A stretch of DNA of 14,957 nucleotides from Chloroflexota bacterium (GCA_023434145.1 JAEYTI010000235.1:1-14957); one strand, 5' to 3'; numbered from the stretch's first letter, positions 1 through 7,302 are shown. Notes: generated by a model from the sequence alone, not told the origin. Numbers and translations: made by a program.

Positions 1-2
1 TC

Positions 3-182
3 GAAGGTGTGTTCCACGAGATCCAAGATACCGGCAGAAATATCGAACGCCTGTTAGCCAAAACCGTCGTGGGCTTGACCACGCGCGTGATTACCAAGAT
101 GACGGCCCATCTGCTGCGTCACCTGCTCTGGGTCGATTTTGGTGTTAATGTGCAAACCTTCGAAGTCATTTCGGCTTCTTAG
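3..182 (+). CDS. 3' end of a probable DDE transposase (partial)
   Basis: An open frame enters from the window edge and ends at TAG 180-182, giving 59 residues that end in VQTFEVISAS. The visible part is basic and helical, with IERLLAKTVVGLTTRVITK followed by a leucine/histidine-rich helix. This resembles the C-terminal helix of IS-type DDE transposases (IS4/IS982-like), where an R..AKT..GL..R...K stretch is common. I cannot assign a family from so short a piece. No catalytic D/D/E residue is inside the window, and I could not recognise a terminal inverted repeat between 183 and 241. It could be another helical protein. If it is a transposase, an insertion sequence lies just left of the methyltransferase gene. 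Confidence 0.45.
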   Translation, partial: EGVFHEIQDTGRNIERLLAKTVVGLTTRVITKMTAHLLRHLLWVDFGVNVQTFEVISAS

Positions 183-241
183 GTGCATTTCACATCAGAC
201 GTAATATGAAAATAGACTGGCATAAGTGAGGTGGTAAGACA

Positions 242-1228
242 ATGGCACAACCCAACCAGACCAACATTTGGGATTTGAGCGACCTATGTACCCCCTGGTG
301 CGTTCACGTAGCGGCTACGCTGCGCATCGCAGACCACATTGAGAACGGCATCCACCAGGTGGACGATCTGGCAGCAGCGGCGGGTGTCGACTCATCCGCG
401 CTGCACGCCATGCTCGGTCACCTGGTGCAGAAGGGCGTGTTCGCCGAGCCTGCCCCCGGCTGGTTCGAGCTCAACGAGCCGGCGCGCGATTTGCTCGACC
501 CCATCGCCCGCTCCATGCTGGACCTAAACGGGCTGGGCGGGCGCTTTGCCCATGCCTGGGGCACCATGCTTGCGTACGTCCGCACCGGCAGGAGCGCCTA
601 TGCGCAGGAGTTTGGCCTGCCTTTCTTCGATGATCTGGCAGCCAACCCAGAGATCCACCAGACCTTTGACGCAATCATCGGGCCGCCTGGGCATGGCACG
701 CCCAACCCGCACTTTGAGATCACCGGCGGCTGGGAGCCTGTGAAGGCGGTGGCGGATGTTGGCGGCGGCACCGGTGCGATGCTGGCGGGGATGCTGAAGG
801 CGCATCCACACCTGCGCGGCATCCTCGTCGATCAGCCCGCGACCGTAGCCCGCTCGGGTGAAATCTTCGAGGCCGCCGGGGTCGCTGACCGGGTGACAAC
901 TGCCGGGCAGAGCTTTTTCGATCCCCTGCCGCCCGGGGCAGATATTTATTTGTTACGCGGCATTATCAACGATTGGGGCGATGAAGAGTCGGAAGCCATT
1001 CTGCGACAATGCGCTGTTGCTGCCGGAGAACAGGGGCGGGTGGTCGTGCTCAAATCCGTCAGTCCGGATGGTACGCCAAAAGATCTGATGATTGAAATGA
1101 TCCTGGTGGGCGGTAAGCACCGCACGATCAGTGAGTTCAACACGCTCGCGCAGAAAGCCGGGTTAGAAGTGGTAAACGCTGGGCAGCAAGAAGCGTATTA
1201 TGTCGTGGAATGTAAGCCTGTACGATAA
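242..1228 (+). CDS. SAM-dependent O-methyltransferase (Methyltransf_2 family)
   Basis: This 328-residue protein has the normal length and two-part layout of the COMT/RdmB-type small-molecule methyltransferases. An N-terminal winged-helix dimerisation domain (about 15-95; TLRIADHIENG, then ALHAMLGHLVQKGVF) precedes a Rossmann SAM domain. SAM motif I is VADVGGGTG at 170-178. The substrate would be a small phenolic or polyketide-like hydroxyl, but it cannot be read from the sequence. In plant COMTs the catalytic base is the His of an HDWxD motif; here the equivalent segment is INDWGDEE with Asn243. Asn also occurs at this place in bacterial relatives such as the RdmB/DnrK group, where direct proton abstraction is not used. 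GAGGTGG at 227-233 is a good ribosome site for the ATG. The lipoprotein gene follows after 46 bp and may be co-transcribed. Confidence 0.88.
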   Translation: MAQPNQTNIWDLSDLCTPWCVHVAATLRIADHIENGIHQVDDLAAAAGVDSSALHAMLGHLVQKGVFAEPAPGWFELNEPARDLLDPIARSMLDLNGLGGRFAHAWGTMLAYVRTGRSAYAQEFGLPFFDDLAANPEIHQTFDAIIGPPGHGTPNPHFEITGGWEPVKAVADVGGGTGAMLAGMLKAHPHLRGILVDQPATVARSGEIFEAAGVADRVTTAGQSFFDPLPPGADIYLLRGIINDWGDEESEAILRQCAVAAGEQGRVVVLKSVSPDGTPKDLMIEMILVGGKHRTISEFNTLAQKAGLEVVNAGQQEAYYVVECKPVR

Positions 1229-1274
1229 TGAGGCTCGGGAAATTAACGATTGAAATAAAAAGGGATGAAATAGA

Positions 1275-1706
1275 ATGAAACGAATTGCCGCTCTCTTCTT
1301 GCTGATGACCCTGCTGTTGGCTGCCTGTGAAACCACAGGCTCCTCGCGGGGCGCATCGAAAAGCTGCCGCTCCTCAGGCACATCCGGAAGCTGCACCATC
1401 ACCATCCAGTCCATCCAGGGCACAGTCTCGCAGAAGATCGAGAACAGCGCCTTCCGATCCAGCCACGACGCCGCTGAGGTGACTGTGACGATGAATGGCG
1501 CTTCTGGTGGCGTTCGGGTGTACCTCAATGGGCCCGATGATCAGCGAACCGCGGTAGAGGTGCAGCCGGGCGGAACCGCCGAATTAACCGGCCCGGCCGA
1601 TATCACCGGCACCGACCCGCGCGGGTTCAACGTCTATTTTGAGGTGCTGGAAGAAGGCGCATCGGTAGAGAACATCCAGGCCGAAGTTACCTACGAGGTG
1701 CCTTAA
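1275..1706 (+). CDS. Small secreted lipoprotein of unknown function
   Basis: The 143-residue product starts with a classic type II signal peptide: MKR, a hydrophobic core, then the lipobox LLAAC with Cys18 as the lipidation site. A Ser/Gly/Thr linker containing a further Cys pair (SCRSSGTSGSC) follows. The remainder is predicted beta-rich, with alternating Val/Thr/Ile strands and turns such as LNGPDDQ and VQPGG, suggesting one small beta-sandwich domain on the outside of the cell. I do not recognise the family. AGGGAT at 1260-1265 is a plausible ribosome site. The TAA stop (1704-1706) lies inside the four bases TTAA that also hold the stop of the convergent oxidoreductase gene. Confidence 0.8.
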   Translation: MKRIAALFLLMTLLLAACETTGSSRGASKSCRSSGTSGSCTITIQSIQGTVSQKIENSAFRSSHDAAEVTVTMNGASGGVRVYLNGPDDQRTAVEVQPGGTAELTGPADITGTDPRGFNVYFEVLEEGASVENIQAEVTYEVP

Positions 1707-2707
1707 TCGCCTACCCGCACCAGCACCCTGCCCACCTGCTCGCCGCGCAGTATCCGGTCGATCTCGGCGGGCAGGTGTTCCAAGTCCACCTCGCGCACAG
1801 TTGACGCTAGCTGCTCCACATTCAGCGCCCATTCCTTGCCAAGCTTGCCCCACAGGCGGGCGCGCTCTTCCATCCGGGGCCGCGTCGCATCGATTCCGAT
1901 CAGGTTCACCCCGCGCAAGATAAAGGGGAATACCGTAAGCTGCAAGTTGGGCGAGGCCACATTGCCGGTAGCGCATACCACCCCGCCCGATTTGCTCGCG
2001 CGGATCGCGCTAGAAATATACATGCCACCAACCGTGTCTACCACCCCCGCCCAGCGCGCGTGCAGCAGCGGGCGGTCGCCTTCTTTGAGCAAATCGTCGC
2101 GGTGGATAATCTCCGACGCGCCCAGGCTGCGCAGCAGATCGGCCTCGTGCGGTTTGCCGGTAGCGCAAACCACGTGAAAACCCTCGCGCGCCAGGATGCC
2201 GGTCGACATTGTGCCCACACCCCCAGTCGCCCCGGTAACGAGGATCTCGCCGCTTTCGGGGCGCACGCCTTCCCACAACAGGCGGTCCACGCACATCGCG
2301 GCGGTGAACCCGGCGGTTCCGTAGGCCATCGCCGTGCGCGGCGTAAGCCCTTCCGGTATCCGCAGCAGCCAGTCCGCGGGCACGCGCAGCATCTGGCTGT
2401 ACCCGCCCGGCTGGCTCACCCCCAGCTCCGTCGCGATCACCAGCACCGGCTCACCAGGCCGAAAATCGGTGGCTCCGGGGTCTTCCAACACCCCCGCCGC
2501 GTCGATCCCTGGCGTGTGCGGATATTGCCTGGTCACCCCACGATTGCCCGATGCCGAGAGGGCATCCTTATAGTTCAGCGAGGAATACGTCACCCGCACC
2601 AGTACTTCCCCTGCGGGTAAATCATCCAGGCTGCGTTCAATCACCCGGCGAGTGAACGCACCCTCCGGCGATTCTTCAACCCAAAGCGCGCGAAATAATG
2701 GTTTCAT
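1703..2707 (-). CDS. acuI: YhdH/AcuI-type MDR oxidoreductase (acrylyl-CoA reductase family)
   Basis: This 334-residue protein belongs to the zinc-independent medium-chain dehydrogenase/reductase group known as the YhdH/YhfP quinone oxidoreductases. Its E. coli and Rhodobacter members reduce acryloyl-CoA to propionyl-CoA with NADPH. Family marks in order are YSSLNYKDALSASGN (about 42-56), HTPGIDAAG (about 64-72), the nucleotide-binding GATGGVG (about 157-163), GASEIIHRDDL, and VVDTVGG. The zinc-ligand pattern of alcohol dehydrogenases is absent, as expected. It is cytosolic. The substrate is inferred from the family only; other enoyl or quinone substrates are possible. TATACT at 2714-2719 (minus strand) lies six bases before the ATG, which suggests a leaderless mRNA, and no Shine-Dalgarno sequence is visible. 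It is convergent with the lipoprotein gene, with a 4-bp overlap at TTAA. Confidence 0.88.
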   Translation of the reverse strand: MKPLFRALWVEESPEGAFTRRVIERSLDDLPAGEVLVRVTYSSLNYKDALSASGNRGVTRQYPHTPGIDAAGVLEDPGATDFRPGEPVLVIATELGVSQPGGYSQMLRVPADWLLRIPEGLTPRTAMAYGTAGFTAAMCVDRLLWEGVRPESGEILVTGATGGVGTMSTGILAREGFHVVCATGKPHEADLLRSLGASEIIHRDDLLKEGDRPLLHARWAGVVDTVGGMYISSAIRASKSGGVVCATGNVASPNLQLTVFPFILRGVNLIGIDATRPRMEERARLWGKLGKEWALNVEQLASTVREVDLEHLPAEIDRILRGEQVGRVLVRVGD

Positions 2708-2713
2708 AGAATA

Positions 2714-2719
2714 AGTATA
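2714..2719 (-). promoter_or_regulatory. -10 element of the acuI gene, leaderless geometry
   Basis: On the minus strand TATACT is followed by six bases and then the ATG at 2707, so transcription would begin at or within a base of the start codon. The -35 is weak (TTCAAA with a 16-bp spacer). Confidence 0.5.
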
Positions 2720-2775
2720 GCGGATTGATCTTCATTTTGAAGGTCAAAGTCTTAGCGAATTTTGGCGTGGTTATA

Positions 2776-2784
2776 GGGGGGGGG
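2776..2784. repeat. G9 homopolymer tract in the acuI/PLC-like intergenic region
   Basis: Nine consecutive G residues interrupt the intergenic region between the two divergent genes. It could be a phase-variable spacer or a sequencing-length uncertainty. It lies about 80 bp upstream of the predicted -10 of the next gene, so it is too far away to alter the promoter spacing. Confidence 0.6.
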
Positions 2785-2864
2785 TTCACCGCCTCCCACC
2801 CCGAGAACCACGCCGGTTGCCAAAGAGCGAGGGATCTCAGTAGCAAGAAAACCCAGATCGGCGT

Positions 2865-2870
2865 TATAAT
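2865..2870 (+). promoter_or_regulatory. -10 element (TATAAT) for the phospholipase C-like gene
   Basis: A consensus TATAAT lies 43 bp upstream of the GTG at 2914, giving a leader of about 37 nt. No good -35 is visible at 16-18 bp. Its position argues against the upstream ATG at 2725 being the real start. Confidence 0.5.
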
Positions 2871-2913
2871 CAAACAGAAAGTTTGTCAACATTCTCTCGA
2901 TAATGAGTGCCTT

Positions 2914-3633
2914 GTGAATCTCTACGCTCATCTTGTCCTTGCACGCGCCGTCGAATCGATCCTTTGCCCCGCCGATCCGGCAGAGTATTATTGGGGCGCA
3001 ATTATCCCCGATATCCGCTACATGGCAGGGATGCCGCGCAGCCAGACTCACCTGCCATTAGAAGAAATCGACCGGCTGATGCACCGCTACACGCATCTGC
3101 GTGACTTCCTGATCGGTTTCCGCGTGCACTGTCTGGTCGACAAGATCGACGTTGGCGCCGCGGTTGGTGAGCAGTTTCCGCTCAGCCTGGTGCGTGCCCG
3201 CTTCTCCCCGCAAATGCTGACGATGATGACGGAATACTATTACCTTCGCACCGGGCGGTTCGCCCAACTGGTATCGGGGAAGTATAACGACGCGCTGATC
3301 GAGCTCGGTATCGAGCCGGATCAATGCGCGGCGTTCGCCGGGGCAGCCAACCAGTACATCGCCTCGCCTACGTTCGAAACAGCGCTGCAAGCATTCGAAA
3401 GCCTGGGGATGGTCGATAACCGGCGCATAAACCGCTACATCAAAAACGCCAGGCGCATCGAATCATCTTTACTGATCAAGCCCGTTCTGCTGTGGTCTGT
3501 GCGCAGGGCAAGGCTGGAACAGCTGGCCCAAGAGATCGTGCAGCGCCACCCCGCTCCGCAGATCCCCATCACTGCGCCACGGCCGCTGCCGCCGCTTCCC
3601 CCAAACAACCACAATAAAATCCATAAGCTATAA
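2914..3633 (+). CDS. Zinc-dependent phospholipase C-like protein
   Basis: From GTG 2914 the product is 239 residues. The N-terminus reads MNLYAHLVLARAVES, then YYWGAIIPDIRYMAGM, SQTHLP and GFRVHCLVDKID. The order His, (GA)IxPD, His and HxxxD fits the zinc-ligand pattern of the zinc-dependent phospholipase C/S1-P1 nuclease-like family (Zn_dep_PLPC), which covers many uncharacterised bacterial proteins. The C-terminal half is helical and basic and ends in a proline-rich tail. The frame stays open up to an ATG at 2725, but that would add 63 residues with no family resemblance. The family usually begins just before the first His, and a TATAAT at 2865-2870 lies between the two candidates, so I prefer GTG. 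No signal peptide is seen from this start, which is odd for a secreted lipase. The substrate is unknown. Confidence 0.65.
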   Translation: MNLYAHLVLARAVESILCPADPAEYYWGAIIPDIRYMAGMPRSQTHLPLEEIDRLMHRYTHLRDFLIGFRVHCLVDKIDVGAAVGEQFPLSLVRARFSPQMLTMMTEYYYLRTGRFAQLVSGKYNDALIELGIEPDQCAAFAGAANQYIASPTFETALQAFESLGMVDNRRINRYIKNARRIESSLLIKPVLLWSVRRARLEQLAQEIVQRHPAPQIPITAPRPLPPLPPNNHNKIHKL

Positions 3634-3647
3634 CGCTCTGTGTGGGC

Positions 3648-3705
3648 TTCAAGGGTTTTGGGTTCGTTGAGGTGGTTGCACCCCAGCGAACCCAAAACCC
3701 TTGAA
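3648..3705 (+). repeat. Long hairpin 1 (19-bp perfect stem)
   Basis: The arms 3648-3666 (TTCAAGGGTTTTGGGTTCG) and 3687-3705 are perfect reverse complements. They enclose 20 bases that can form a further GGTG/CACC mini-stem (3671-3674 with 3679-3682). A weak outer stem GCTC/GAGC is possible at 3635-3638 with 3715-3718. It begins 15 bp after the stop of the PLC-like gene, so it may act as a terminator, but no T tract follows directly. Confidence 0.85.
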
Positions 3706-3761
3706 ACTACATATGAGCCAAAACAAATTATAAATTCCCTCTTTTTTCTCTGATTGATTTT

Positions 3762-3770
3762 TGTTATACT
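3762..3770 (+). promoter_or_regulatory. Extended -10 promoter of the asparagine synthase-like gene
   Basis: TG-T-TATACT matches the extended -10 pattern TGnTATAAT. No consensus -35 is present, which is usual for extended -10 promoters. Transcription from about 3777 would give a leader of roughly 244 nt that contains the hairpin at 3890-3968. Confidence 0.55.
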
Positions 3771-3889
3771 TTTACCAACATCGTACACTTACCGTTCCGG
3801 TCACCATTGCCTAACCGGGCGGGCGCCGATGCAATAGCAGACGCATGTTCTGCTCGTTCTATTTTTCATCTCCATACATGTTGTGTTTC

Positions 3890-3968
3890 CTCAGCCTTGG
3901 CGGGTTTGTGTGCTGCGCGGGAGTCGCAGCACAGTTCCCACGCAACACACAAACCCGCCGTGACTGAG
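3890..3968 (+). repeat. Long hairpin 2 in the leader of the asparagine synthase-like gene
   Basis: The arms 3899-3912 (GGCGGGTTTGTGTG) and 3946-3959 are perfect over 14 bp. An outer CTCAG/CTGAG stem (3890-3894 with 3964-3968) lies across a 4x4 internal loop. The inner 33 bases have two competing folds: CTGCG/CGCAG (3913-3917 with 3925-3929), or an extension GCGCGGGA/TCCCACGC with one mismatch. The base of the hairpin ends about 40 nt before the ribosome site. Confidence 0.8.
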
Positions 3969-4020
3969 CATTTACCATATTGTTTTTCATCATCCGTATC
4001 CAGGCAGAGGGGAGGTAGTG

Positions 4021-5898
4021 ATGCCAGGGATTGTAGGTATTATATCGAGCGCCGGAGCTGCCGAGAACCGGCACGTTTTGGACCACATGGTTCAACCGTT
4101 GCTGCGGGTTCCGCAATTAACTTCGAGCCGCTATGCCGGCGAGCGCGGCGCTTTTGCTGCTGTGTATCTTTCCGACACCGGCTCGCCTTTATCGTATCGC
4201 ATGACACCCGGGGGGACCGGACGAACCTGGCTGGCATTCTATGGCCAGGTTTTTTTGAACGACAATCCTTCCACATCCACATCACACCGCTCCATGGCCG
4301 CGCAACTGCTCGACCGCTACCTGACCGGTGGCCTCCGCGCAGTGTGCGGACTAAACGGAACCTATAACTTGGCAATTTTTGAGGAAGAGAGCGGGCGCCT
4401 CACCCTGGTCCGTGACCGTACGGGCTATAGCAAGCTGTTCTACTGGCACGAAGGCGACCGGCTGATGTTCGCCTCGGAGTACAAAACCATCTCCTGGCAT
4501 CCTGAATTTAACAAGTCCGTCGACCCGGTATGCGTATCGGATATCTTCCTGTATCGCACGCCGCTCGAAGGCCGCTCGCTGTTCTGCGACATTCACAGCC
4601 TGCCCCCTGCCGCGATTCTCACTTTCCAGGATGGGCTCGTAAATGTGCAGACGTATTGGGAGCCAAACTACTGCCACGCCAACACGCCACAGCGGAGCGA
4701 CGAGCACTACGCCGCAGAAATGGCGGAACGCATGCAGCATGCGATCCGCCGCCGCCTCAAACCCGATACCTGCTTGTTAGTCACCGGCGGATTAGATTCG
4801 CGCATCCTGGCAGGAACCTACTGGCAGGTAGCCCCTGAAAACGGCCTATCTGCCAGCACCCTGGGTGTAGAAACAGGCCAGGACGTTCAGGTCGGCAAAG
4901 CGCTGTGCGATACACTCGGCATCCCGCACCGTCACGTGCCCATCGACACCACGTACCTCGCTCGCTACGCCCCAATCAATGTATGGAAAACCGAAGGGAA
5001 GAACGGCGCCTACGCATCGTGGATCTCTGCTCAGGAAGACTTTCTGCGGGAATCGGGCCTGCGCTACACCATGACCGGGCTGTTTGGCAATTACATCTCC
5101 GGGCGGCACTACCCGCGCGAAGTGCTCTCTGCCAAAACAGTAGAGGAAGGCGTGCGGGCAGTGGAAGGCAACCTGTACCCATACATCCACGAGTTGCGCT
5201 CCATTATGCGCCCTGCAGTGTTCCGCACAGCCGCCGCCGATTCAGCCGCCACGCTGGGCATCATGTACCGGCGCACCAACACCAGCAGCCTTATCACCCG
5301 CGGTGACGTGTTCAACTTCTACTTCCGCGTCTGCCGCCACGCCAACACCGAAGATTCCCTTGCTGATGCGACCATACCGCTGGAGCCCTACCTGGATAAC
5401 GACGTGTTCGACTATGCCATCGGCTCGATCCCGCCCCAGGCGCGGGCCCGTGCGCTCTACAACCCGCTGCTGGTAATGCGCCATCTGCCGAACGCCGCCC
5501 GGGTGATCGACGGCAATTCTGGCCGCCTGCTTTCCGAAGAAGTCAACATTCTGCAAACGCCCTTCCGCTCAACCTTCGAAACCTACCGCCATAAGTTCCT
5601 GCGCCGGGTAATGCCTGATCGCTACGGGCACTCGCGCCGTGCCTCGATCCCGCACTCTGAGGCCCTCACCCAGGGATCACGAGCCTTCGTCGCCGCACTG
5701 CTCGAGCAGACGCACTACTACGAAGACCTGTTCGATCCGAAGGCAGTGAAGACAATGTACGCCGATCACATCTCGGGCAAGGGTTGCTACTACATGACCC
5801 TTGACGCGATGGTCACCTTCATTCTGTGGCGCAAGCAGTTCTGCGAGCTGAACGGGCCGCTGGCGTTGGGGGCTGAAGCAGAAGCCGTAATGGCATAG
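4021..5898 (+). CDS. Asparagine synthase-like protein, glutaminase-dead
   Basis: This 625-residue protein has the two-domain AsnB layout. The N-terminal Ntn-hydrolase-like domain (1 to about 215; MPGIVGI, then LNGTYNLAIF and LVRDRTGYSKLFYW) is followed by the ATP-pyrophosphatase synthetase domain with the PPi loop TGGLDS at 255-260. In true AsnB the residue after Met is the Cys that hydrolyses glutamine; here it is Pro2, so glutamine-dependent amidation is not expected. Homologues without this Cys include beta-lactam synthetase, lasso-peptide cyclase and synthase-like proteins in polysaccharide loci, where an acyl-adenylate is made and attacked by another amine. TGGLDSR followed by aliphatic residues is common in the last group. 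The start is ATG 4021: GGAGG at 4011-4015 gives a 5-nt gap, whereas the in-frame GTG 4018 is too close. It stands alone, with its own promoter and a strong terminator. The substrate is unknown. Confidence 0.8.
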   Translation: MPGIVGIISSAGAAENRHVLDHMVQPLLRVPQLTSSRYAGERGAFAAVYLSDTGSPLSYRMTPGGTGRTWLAFYGQVFLNDNPSTSTSHRSMAAQLLDRYLTGGLRAVCGLNGTYNLAIFEEESGRLTLVRDRTGYSKLFYWHEGDRLMFASEYKTISWHPEFNKSVDPVCVSDIFLYRTPLEGRSLFCDIHSLPPAAILTFQDGLVNVQTYWEPNYCHANTPQRSDEHYAAEMAERMQHAIRRRLKPDTCLLVTGGLDSRILAGTYWQVAPENGLSASTLGVETGQDVQVGKALCDTLGIPHRHVPIDTTYLARYAPINVWKTEGKNGAYASWISAQEDFLRESGLRYTMTGLFGNYISGRHYPREVLSAKTVEEGVRAVEGNLYPYIHELRSIMRPAVFRTAAADSAATLGIMYRRTNTSSLITRGDVFNFYFRVCRHANTEDSLADATIPLEPYLDNDVFDYAIGSIPPQARARALYNPLLVMRHLPNAARVIDGNSGRLLSEEVNILQTPFRSTFETYRHKFLRRVMPDRYGHSRRASIPHSEALTQGSRAFVAALLEQTHYYEDLFDPKAVKTMYADHISGKGCYYMTLDAMVTFILWRKQFCELNGPLALGAEAEAVMA

Positions 5899-5914
5899 AA
5901 GGAAACATGCTACG

Positions 5915-5954
5915 ACAAAACCAGCGGGCTATCCGAATAGCCCGCTGGTTTTGT
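5915..5954. terminator. Terminator after the asparagine synthase-like gene
   Basis: An 18-bp perfect stem (5915-5932 with 5937-5954) has a CCGA loop. The base is A-rich on the left and T-rich on the right (GGTTTTGTTTCTCC), so it would work rho-independently on + and possibly on both strands. It starts 16 bp after the stop codon. Confidence 0.9.
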
Positions 5955-5962
5955 TTCTCCTG

Positions 5963-5968
5963 TATAAT
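5963..5968 (+). promoter_or_regulatory. -10 element (TATAAT) for the URO-D family gene
   Basis: TATAAT lies only 8 bp past the preceding terminator. Transcription from about 5975 makes ATG 5971 unusable and supports ATG 6001, which has AGGA at 5990-5993 with a 7-nt gap. No -35 is recognisable, because that position falls in the terminator stem. Confidence 0.6.
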
Positions 5969-6000
5969 ACATGAACCATCCCACTCCGCAGGAAAATCCT

Positions 6001-7128
6001 ATGCCCCTTATGGACCCCGAATTTCTTGATTTGACGCGCGATTTGGATATCGACGCGTTCTGGGAAGAAAACGCCCGCTGCATGGTCTTCTCTACCGATA
6101 AGCCGCGCTGCGCTGCCTCTTTCTCCCCCGATGATCACTGGTTGTTTGAGTTTCTTAACGTTCCTTCGACCTTGCGCTACTATCAGGACAAAGAATATCG
6201 CGATGCCCTGCACCGCGAGTCGAATAAATGGACGCTGGAGTATGTTGGGCGCGCCTTCTTCGACGAAGATAGCTGGGCAACCTCGCCGAAACGCATCGAG
6301 AACTTGTTCGGCTGTGATTTTGCATACCATGAGAACAGCACGCCCTGGCTGATGCCGGTCACCGAGGACCCGGACGAATTTTCCCGCGTGCTCGACCGTG
6401 CCGAAGCGATCGCGTCGGACCCCGCCGCGCTAAAGGCCTGGGCATTGCCCGAGGAGTATCTGCGCGAGCGCGAGCAGCGCCTTGCAGATGGCAAGCTGGT
6501 ACCCACGCTGGGCACCGGCTCGCGCGGCCCCGCCACCATTATGACCTCCATCCTCAAACCCGAGACGCTGTTCTTCTGGGCCTACGATCACCCTGACCTG
6601 CTGTGCCGCTTCCGCGACATTCTGGCCGAAGCCATGGTGGCGTTCAACACCATCCTGCGCGAGTTCTCCGGCAACACCACACCGGGCTGGTGGATCACAG
6701 ATGACAATTCGGCGCTGTTCAACAAAAAGATCTACCGCACCTACTGCTACCCCGTGCTCGAGCGCGTGCTGAACGCCATGGCCCCCGGCAGCGCACGCCG
6801 CTACCAGCATTCCGACTCCTCGATGGGCCACTTGATGGAGATGCAGTATGCGCTGGGTATTCGCGCTGTCAACTACGGGCCGGATGTCGATGCCGCGCTG
6901 ATCCGCGCCACCATGCCCGACGCCTATATTTACGGGCAGCTCCCGCCCTTCATCCTGCGCAACGGCTCGCCGGAAGAAATCCGCGAGCGGATCATCTCCG
7001 ACTTCCACAAAGCAGGCGCAACCGGCGGCTTAGAAATCGCCACCGCCGGGTCCACCGCCGCCGGAACCGGCCTGGGCCGCATGCGCTACATGATGAAGGT
7101 GACGCAAGACGACACGCGCTACGCGTAG
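6001..7128 (+). CDS. Uroporphyrinogen decarboxylase (URO-D) family protein
   Basis: From ATG 6001 the product is 375 residues, the usual size for the family. Recognisable segments in order are GTGSRGPATIMTSIL (the GPxTxA-like strand), YDHPDLLCRFRDILAEA, GWWITDDNSALFNKKIYRTY, RRYQHSDSSMGHLMEMQYALG, VNYGPDVDA and IYGQLPPFILRNGSPEEI. The DD-x-ALFN and QHSDS elements belong to the URO-D/MtaA/CmuA TIM-barrel family. The close variant in biosynthesis (HemE) has an N-terminal RPPxWxMRQAGR-type motif that is missing here. This is more likely a corrinoid or methyl-transfer type member, or an uncharacterised one, than a haem enzyme. No corrinoid-binding protein gene lies next to it. It has its own promoter and terminator. 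Confidence 0.82.
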   Translation: MPLMDPEFLDLTRDLDIDAFWEENARCMVFSTDKPRCAASFSPDDHWLFEFLNVPSTLRYYQDKEYRDALHRESNKWTLEYVGRAFFDEDSWATSPKRIENLFGCDFAYHENSTPWLMPVTEDPDEFSRVLDRAEAIASDPAALKAWALPEEYLREREQRLADGKLVPTLGTGSRGPATIMTSILKPETLFFWAYDHPDLLCRFRDILAEAMVAFNTILREFSGNTTPGWWITDDNSALFNKKIYRTYCYPVLERVLNAMAPGSARRYQHSDSSMGHLMEMQYALGIRAVNYGPDVDAALIRATMPDAYIYGQLPPFILRNGSPEEIRERIISDFHKAGATGGLEIATAGSTAAGTGLGRMRYMMKVTQDDTRYA

Positions 7129-7172
7129 TTCTATATCCGTCAAATCAAAAAAATCCCCATTTTTGGAATGAA

Positions 7173-7204
7173 AAAAGTGGAGGGCGGTTATGCCCTCCAC
7201 TTTT
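7173..7204. terminator. Terminator after the URO-D family gene
   Basis: A 13-bp perfect stem (7173-7185 with 7192-7204) has a 6-nt loop, A-rich on its left base and TTTTATT on the right. It serves the + gene ending at 7128 and may also stop transcription of the minus-strand yceI gene. Confidence 0.88.
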
Positions 7205-7302
7205 ATTCTCGCCCCCTGCTACCGGTAAATTACCAATAAACTTCCCGTCCCTCATATGGCTGCTTGTCTGGCAGCCATCCGATTTTTGTAGCTGTGTTCG
7301 CC

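Larger units (their letters stand above)
3634..4020 (+). other. 387-bp intergenic region with two hairpins and a promoter
   Basis: This gap holds, in order, a 19-bp perfect hairpin (3648-3705), an AT-rich stretch, an extended -10 promoter (3762-3770), a second long hairpin (3890-3968) and the ribosome site of the asparagine synthase-like gene. The open frames that cross it in both directions have no recognisable protein character. I looked for a short precursor peptide upstream of the synthase and found no convincing one. Confidence 0.7.

Noticed and set aside
2060..2620. 186-aa open frame on + opposite acuI
   Set aside because: It lies wholly antisense to a clear MDR oxidoreductase, its composition is Arg/His/Pro-rich, and it has no family features; a shadow frame in G+C-rich DNA.
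2725..2913. N-terminal extension of the phospholipase C-like protein from ATG 2725
   Set aside because: It includes a G9 tract and a TATAAT at 2865, and lacks family resemblance; GTG 2914 starts the conserved part.
3706..4020. Lasso-type precursor peptide upstream of the asparagine synthase-like gene
   Set aside because: No short ORF with a ribosome site and leader/core character is visible, and no RRE or leader-peptidase gene lies nearby.
3807..4367. 186-aa open frame on + across the leader and start of the asparagine synthase-like gene
   Set aside because: It runs through a perfect hairpin and overlaps the synthase in another frame. Cys/Ser/Arg-rich with no domain.
5971..6000. ATG 5971 as start of the URO-D family gene
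   Set aside because: It lies 2 bp after TATAAT and before the likely transcription start; ATG 6001 has a proper ribosome site.
6430..7008. 192-aa open frame on - inside the URO-D family gene
   Set aside because: Fully antisense within a convincing gene, with no domain character.
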